This document shows, piece after piece, positions 58,902 through 64,000 of a DNA stretch of 64,000 bases (positions are counted from its first letter, which is position 1; every line of letters starts with the position of its first letter). The translations under genes were made by a program, and so were the position numbers. The notes beneath the pieces were generated by a model. It searched no databases, was not told the origin of the DNA, and saw only the letters and a program-made list of their open reading frames with translations. The DNA comes from Isoetes taiwanensis (lineage: Eukaryota; Streptophyta; Lycopodiopsida; Isoetales; Isoetaceae). Where the stretch lies: NCBI GenBank assembly GCA_021234155.1, contig JAJEKV010000099.1:240560-304559 (forward strand), written 5' to 3'.

Positions 58902-60677
58902 TTCTCTCCGACTTAAAAAAGACAATGTCCTCATTGTCAGTCCATGTCTTCAAGCCCGAAGAGTTCCCAAGAGTTCGTCTAGAATCTCAGGATAAGCATC
59001 TTTCTCATATAGCATGTGCTTAGAGAAAGTCTCCATTCCTCGTCGTTGTGGGGGGTTATCTTGAATCCTAGAACTTTATTTGTTTATTTAGATTTCTTAT
59101 GGCCAATCTTGTGTCCAAAGATAAGTTTTAGATTAACTTTTGGACTATAAGTGAATAAGAATCATCAAACCTTCTCTTTCTTATATAAGATGCCAAGCAT
59201 CTTAGAGACATCATACAACTTCATATCTAAAAGTTGTTTTAACTTAGTCCTTAGAGTAGTAGAGATTTCACTATCTAGTCGACCATCTCATCATGAGACT
59301 CACCAACCAATTTCATAGACTAACTATAGACAGTTAGTCAGAACACCATTGCCAAAGAGATGGCTAGTGTGAGTTTCTTATGAGAAGGTTCTTAATGTCA
59401 TGTTATCATACTCATAAATCTTAGGTTCCATATTTTCATGAATACTTCTTGCTTTTAGAGTGTTGAAACATTAAGACTTCAAGTCTCGACACATCAAACA
59501 ACTCTAGAATTGATCTTTAAAAGATCATGTTCATGTGCGGCCAACATGGTAATCCACAAATTCTTATGTCCTAAAACAAAATTTAAATTTCATTCTTATG
59601 TTGTTTAAGAATAATAACATTCTTAAGAGAACCTTGAGTAAATGTTCATTTTGCCCAATGTTCTCATGCTTTGCAAATTTTTTGCGAAGGCATATGCTCT
59701 TAGTCTTAACATATTCCTATCGTCCAATTGATGGAACGTAGATCCTTAACCATGACAATTGCCATGGGTCATAATTTCCATTATTACATTCAAAGAGTAT
59801 GGAAATATCAAGACACCAAGCCTTGACACATCAATGAACCCTTGAACTTCGTCGTAAAAGTCCCTCTCGAAACTTGCCTTAATGGAACTTTATCCTAAAA
59901 ATTCCTTTTCGAACTTGTCTTAATGGATTTTAAGAATCCCAAAGGGTTAAAAGTTACAAATACCAAATCCCATAGTGCTCAAAAAACATGCGTGCTTGTC
60001 TTGTGGTCTTAACGGATTCTCTTAAAAAGATCCCATCTCTTAAAATTTCCTCTCGGAACTTGTCTTAGTGGATTAAAATAAATCCCCTAGTGCTGCTCTT
60101 AAAGTCCCTCTCGGAACTTGTCTTAGTGGATTAAAACAAAGCCCCTAGTGCTAATACATATGCGCTTGTTTCAAGTAAGAATCGAACCCCCACCATTTCA
60201 AAACAAAACTCTTAGAAATGCCTCTTAACCATCTTAGTAAAAGCATTTGCTTGCACTTTTAAATGATAAATCTTATAACTCGAATAGTAGAGAATTGTAT
60301 CTTTTTATTTTCCTTCTTTCTTCCCCTTTTTTTGCGACAAGCTAGGGTTTTCATGTTGCGGATGCCTATTCCGGCAGACACCAAAGTGGTCCAGTTGCTG
60401 TTTTGCCACAGATTCAATTTGCCGAATCCTTGGTTGTGCGCCACATAATTCAATTCTTTGCCACCGCCATCCGCAAAAAAAGCAGGGTTTTTGGGGTTCA
60501 TAGAAGCAACGGGAATACTTGTCCCAAAAGACAGATTCCTTATTCTTATTTCTTTGTGCTTGTGCTTATATAATTAGTTCTTAGAACAATACAAATGGAA
60601 GCAAGATTCACACCTTGTTTTATGGTTTCCGTCCTCTTCGTAAAATACCTTTGGATCTTTATTGCTCTGATGCCAAA

Positions 60678-60879
60678 TGTAATGAACAAAGAACAAGAGA
60701 TGCATCCCTGAAGAGAGCACAAAGTACCTAAACTACATCTCTTATTCCAAGTTAACAAAAATGTACAAAATTGTGGCCTTTTGTCCATGTGAAAAGACAT
60801 GAACCAAAAGACACGTAGAAAAATACTGTACAAATACATGTATAGATGTATATGTCTTTTTGTCCTAAGGTTCCTTACA
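60678..60879 (-). repeat. 5' LTR (right)
   Basis: Adjacent to the primer-binding site at 60664-60675. Followed by GCCCT. Confidence 0.95.
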
Positions 60880-60884
60880 GCCCT

Positions 60885-61687
60885 CGGCTCTCTTTTTTGC
60901 CTATGTTCTTGTTGTTTATGTTTTGTTACTTCTAATCAGAGCCCTAAAACTGGAGCCTTCTCCTTCAAATAAAAGTATTGCATTTGCTTCACCATTCAAA
61001 GGCATTGCCAGCTTGCAGAATATGTCTTATGCATTTTAGTTGATGAATTCTATTACTTTATCCAAATTAACATGTACGAGAAAACCAAACCTTGAAAATG
61101 ATTGGATTAGAGTACATGTTGTTGGTATTTTTCTCCTCATTTTCTTCTGCAGGGTAAATTGCTTTGCACTTGCAATTTAGTGCGTTTCACCCAACTGATT
61201 GTGGTTCTTGGTTCTGTGGAAGCAAAATTGTTGTGGCTGGTTTTAGCTGTTATCATAAATAAAAGCAGAGTGTCATCATGACAAGATTAAATGGGAAACA
61301 AAATCAAATAGTATCTATGCTTTTGTAAGTTAAATTGCAAGGGGAGACATGCAACATTAGTGATCAGAGTCAAAACAGGTTGATCAGAAAAATGTGCTTC
61401 CATATCTTTCATTACCAGGGATGCAATCTCCCTTCTGGTTTCTCATGTAGCACTTTCCAAGAACATCTTCCAAGGGATAAGGCTCATCTTCAAAGACATC
61501 TAACCAGCAGCATCAAGTTGTCCCTCCAAAAGAGCTTTCACCTGCTCCTTGGCTCATGTTCGTCAATAACTGCTTGTCTAGCAACATTCATCATAGTTTC
61601 CATTAGGCCAAGTGGATCAATCACTTCTGTGTTTACAATATAACTTTTCTTTTTGGTTAATGCACACGTTAAAGCACATCAAAAACT
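60885..61687. other. No recognised gene
   Basis: AT-rich. A minus-strand stretch at about 61640-61560 (TEVIDPLGLMETMMNVARQA) looks protein-like but breaks after about 35 residues, and I cannot assign it. Confidence 0.35.
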
Positions 61688-62095
61688 TTTGCAAGTTCTA
61701 ACATAGTGTTATAAATATGGTAAGCACAATCTGGCTTCTGTTCCCTGGAATCAAAACCTTTTGCGACTGGTAACATAGTGTTATAATAATTATCAGCACA
61801 ATCTGGCTTCTGGTTCTTGGAATAATACGCAACTTGGCATCCAAAGGCTTTTGCTCTTCATACCACATCCAAGCACAATCTGGCTTCTGATTCTTGGAAT
61901 AATATGCAACTTGGCATCCAAAGACTTTTGCTCCTTGCTTCTAGACTGTTCTGTTGGCTGATCAGCCTGGTTCTCTTGGATTTGTTGTAATAGTTTTCAA
62001 GGATCTGAAGAACATTATCTCCTTTTTTCGTGGTTCTCTTGGGCTTCTTTGTAATAGTTTTCAAAGGTAGAGAACAACAATATCTCCTTTTTAGA
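61688..62095. repeat. Two tandem arrays (~75 bp x3, 63 bp x2)
   Basis: AGCACAATCTGGCTTCTG recurs at 61723, 61795 and 61872, with further shared sequence between copies. TTCTCTTGG...TGTAATAGTTTTCAA recurs at 61971 and 62034. Confidence 0.85.
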
Positions 62096-62460
62096 GCCAT
62101 TGTTTTTCTTAACCAATTTAAAAATGGTTCCAACCATTTTTTTTACACAAACTTACCTGATGATACCCATTGTAGGCTCATATTGTCCCTTGCTAGCATG
62201 ATACTTCAATGCTTCAAACTTGTTCTTGCTATCATGTCCATGGCTTCTCGCCGCGGTCTTAGGTGAGCCAAATAACCCAAACATAAATCCATGGTCTACC
62301 ATTCTTGCATAGAATGCATAACCCAAACAGAATCTAAGGATCCTAAACACCACAACAATGTCAAACTAGGCATATTTGACACTAAGACTTTCTCGCAATG
62401 TTTCGTATCATCATAGTCCAAACTAGAAAAAAAGTCGAACAAAAAAATGTTCGCGGCGGC
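62096..62460. other. No recognised gene
   Basis: Nothing supportable. Confidence 0.35.
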
Positions 62461-62543
62461 TAAAGATAATTCTCACTCGTTAACATTTTGCGCCGCGATA
62501 AATTTATTGTAAAGATAATTCTGACTCGTTAACATTTGGCGCC
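62461..62543. repeat. Tandem duplication, ~37 bp at 49-bp spacing
   Basis: TAAAGATAATTCTCACTCGT with a TTAACATTTTGCGCC end (62461-62494) recurs at 62510-62543 with two or three differences. GC-rich GCGGCGGC and GCGCCGCG pieces beside the first copy can pair. Confidence 0.8.
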
Positions 62544-64000
62544 TGCATCTTCTGAAAATACAGATACAATGCACTTTGGTGCAAAACATAAAGCTAGCCT
62601 GCGCGATCTTCCAAAGTCGGGCATAAATTATAGGCTATGCAAGGCTAGTTAGCTGCAAAAAAGCTCCTGACTGGACAACAGATAAAAATGTAAAATCCGA
62701 GTGGGCCACTTTTTGCTCCCATATCCACTCATGTGATGACAGTGGCATCAAATTCTTTTTCGGAAATGTAGAGTAAGGTTTCAGAATTTTTTGCATAATA
62801 TTTTTTGGAATGTGGGGTAAGGTTTTTTTTACTATCGATTTCCTACCACGTGTTTTTAAAATAAAGAGTCTTGCAAGGAGGCGGGACCATCTCAACAAAA
62901 AGGCCATGCACTCGCTTTCTGAGCTAAAAGCCCGAGATCCGGGCTTCTCATCCGAGAAATTGACATCAAACATTTTCTTCTTTGCACGGAAGATTGCTGT
63001 TTGGGCAAATAGCTCGTCTATTTATCCCCTTTGTTGATATTCATCGCATTTCAAGTTCAACGCATAAAGCGAATAATGAGAAGATCAAAGAGCTTTTAGT
63101 TTTACAACCCTCAAAGACCGAGTCGGGAAAGAGCTCGCGCAAGAAAGAAACGAAAACAGAGCTAAAAACAAGGTTTCGGTTAAATATCATCTTACCTAGA
63201 AACAGAGGACTCTGCCAAGAACAAGAACTAACCAAAAAGTACTTCAAGATTACAAAAGCGAAGTCGTTGGAATGTCACAAAGAAGGCTTCTTTACATGGA
63301 CAATAAACAAGAAGAAAAGGGGAAAAAACACCACAAACTTCGTTGCAATGGCTCAATTTCACTCAAAAGCCCCCGGATACACCCCCGGCGCCAACAAAAA
63401 AACGACGCAAATGAAAGCCCTAGCACCATGGGAAGGACTCGGCCGACCAAAAAAGGAGGAGAGTTACTCAAAAAAAATGGGCGATTGGCGTGAAAGTGGC
63501 CCGCGTTTCGAATTTCCGTTAGGCCGAATGGTCTTATAGGAAGGGCCATTTTGCCCGGCTTGTCAAAGAGCCCTCCGGGCCACTCCCCGATACGGAAAAA
63601 AATGGAACTTTGGCACAAATACATCATGTGATCCCACTAATCAAGTCGAGATAAGAAATCATCAAATGTGCGAAAATCAAATTTCTACATTTCATGCCTC
63701 TCATAGCAGTCTAAGCCTTCTGGCTTTCCCTCCAATGCGAAGAATTTTATAAAGCATGTGTTTTTGGTTATCTGAACCTAGCAAAAACCGTCATGTAAGA
63801 AAAGGCCACTAATATTTTGTTCAGTTCTAGTTGAAGCCAGCATAGCATGTGCGACAAAAATTGGAAATCAATAGACTACTCCAGGACCATGTTTAAGCAC
63901 AAAAGAAATTGTGTTAATTGTTCTACAACCCATTCTTGTTCTACTTGTTCATGGCAGCAACCTCTACATAGTGGCCTGCAGTCTGGAGCTTGCTTTTTGC
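62544..64000. other. No recognised gene
   Basis: The frame at 62982-63539 (185 codons, Lys-rich) is long for this DNA but overlaps other open frames on both strands and has no motif; I do not call it a gene. Confidence 0.3.

Larger units (their letters stand above)
58700..60879 (-). mobile_element. Complete non-autonomous LTR retrotransposon (TRIM-like), 2,180 bp
   Basis: Two 202-bp LTRs (58700-58901 and 60678-60879) differ at roughly ten sites. Read on the minus strand they begin TGTAAGG and end CATTACA. The bases GCCCT flank both sides (58695-58699 and 60880-60884) as the 5-bp target duplication. Just inside the right LTR, minus-strand TGGCATCAGAGC (60664-60675) matches the initiator-Met tRNA primer site TGGTATCAGAGC in 11 of 12 positions. 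Just inside the left LTR, GGAGAGAA (58902-58909, minus strand) is a polypurine tract. The element is therefore in minus orientation. The 1,776-bp interior encodes no gag, protease, RT or integrase; one 80-codon frame (60501-60259) is unassigned. The interior holds tandem CTCGGAACTTGTCTTA units (about 59.87-60.14 kb). Confidence 0.92.

Noticed and set aside
61688-62095. CRISPR-like array
   Set aside because: Units are long, adjacent and diverged, without short spacers, in eukaryotic DNA.
62982-63539. 185-codon Lys-rich frame
   Set aside because: Overlapping open frames on both strands, no motif, no splice context.

Overview
This window looks like nuclear DNA of a land plant, most likely a non-flowering one such as a fern. 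The reasons are AT-rich DNA, genes broken up by GT-AG introns, a plant-only PPR protein with a DYW-type tail, a plant USP-domain receptor-like cytoplasmic kinase, a CYP704/CYP86-like P450, plant-type LINEs, Helitrons and a small LTR element. The fern assignment is inference from the style of the PPR protein and the mix of transposon proteins. I see no rRNA, tRNA, CRISPR array or bacterial operon, and no gene that is clearly intact. Nearly everything recognisable is a transposon or a decayed gene copy.

Layout, left to right. A Helitron end in minus orientation (541), a broken PPR fragment (1.8-2.4 kb) and a fold-back element (3.2-3.8 kb) come first. From 7381 to 14487 lies a 7.1-kb DNA transposon with near-identical ~30-bp terminal inverted repeats and a 6-bp target duplication. 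Its minus strand carries a transposase-like gene with DFAENY, WSDG...QFK and HGKG..DG motifs. Its plus strand carries a coiled-coil and Cys/His-finger segment, an AT-hook segment and an NIF/FCP1-like phosphatase domain. A second transposase-like gene, of the DUF7869 kind, lies on the minus strand at 15.7-18.4 kb.

A truncated P450 pseudogene (20.8-21.7 kb) follows. A long decayed region (about 23-31 kb) is dotted with short AAATCGC/GCGATTT hairpins and holds a second, independently broken NIF phosphatase. Then come a LINE reverse-transcriptase stub (31.1 kb), a DEK_C-domain exon (31.9 kb), a Helitron helicase piece (34.7 kb) and a Helitron 3' end with hairpin and CTAG (35.8 kb).

The most gene-like stretch is a PPR-DYW gene (36.6-39.0 kb), interrupted by frameshifts at about 37.92-38.08 kb. 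A broken USP-kinase gene lies at 41.6-43.7 kb. After that come a retroposed-looking sequence with an A20 tail (47.3-47.9 kb), a LINE RT fragment (48.4-49.3 kb), two long direct repeats (49.4 and 50.5 kb), and an HUH-endonuclease Rep-like gene (55.2-56.4 kb) with duplicated upstream DNA and hairpins downstream. A structurally complete 2,180-bp non-autonomous LTR element (58,700-60,879) has 202-bp LTRs and a 5-bp target duplication. Tandem repeats and unrecognised DNA fill the rest.

The two strongest candidates for something little described are the 7.1-kb transposon, with its unusual transposase and phosphatase cargo, and the HUH Rep-like gene. All domain calls come from reading motifs by eye and from memory of families; no search was run.
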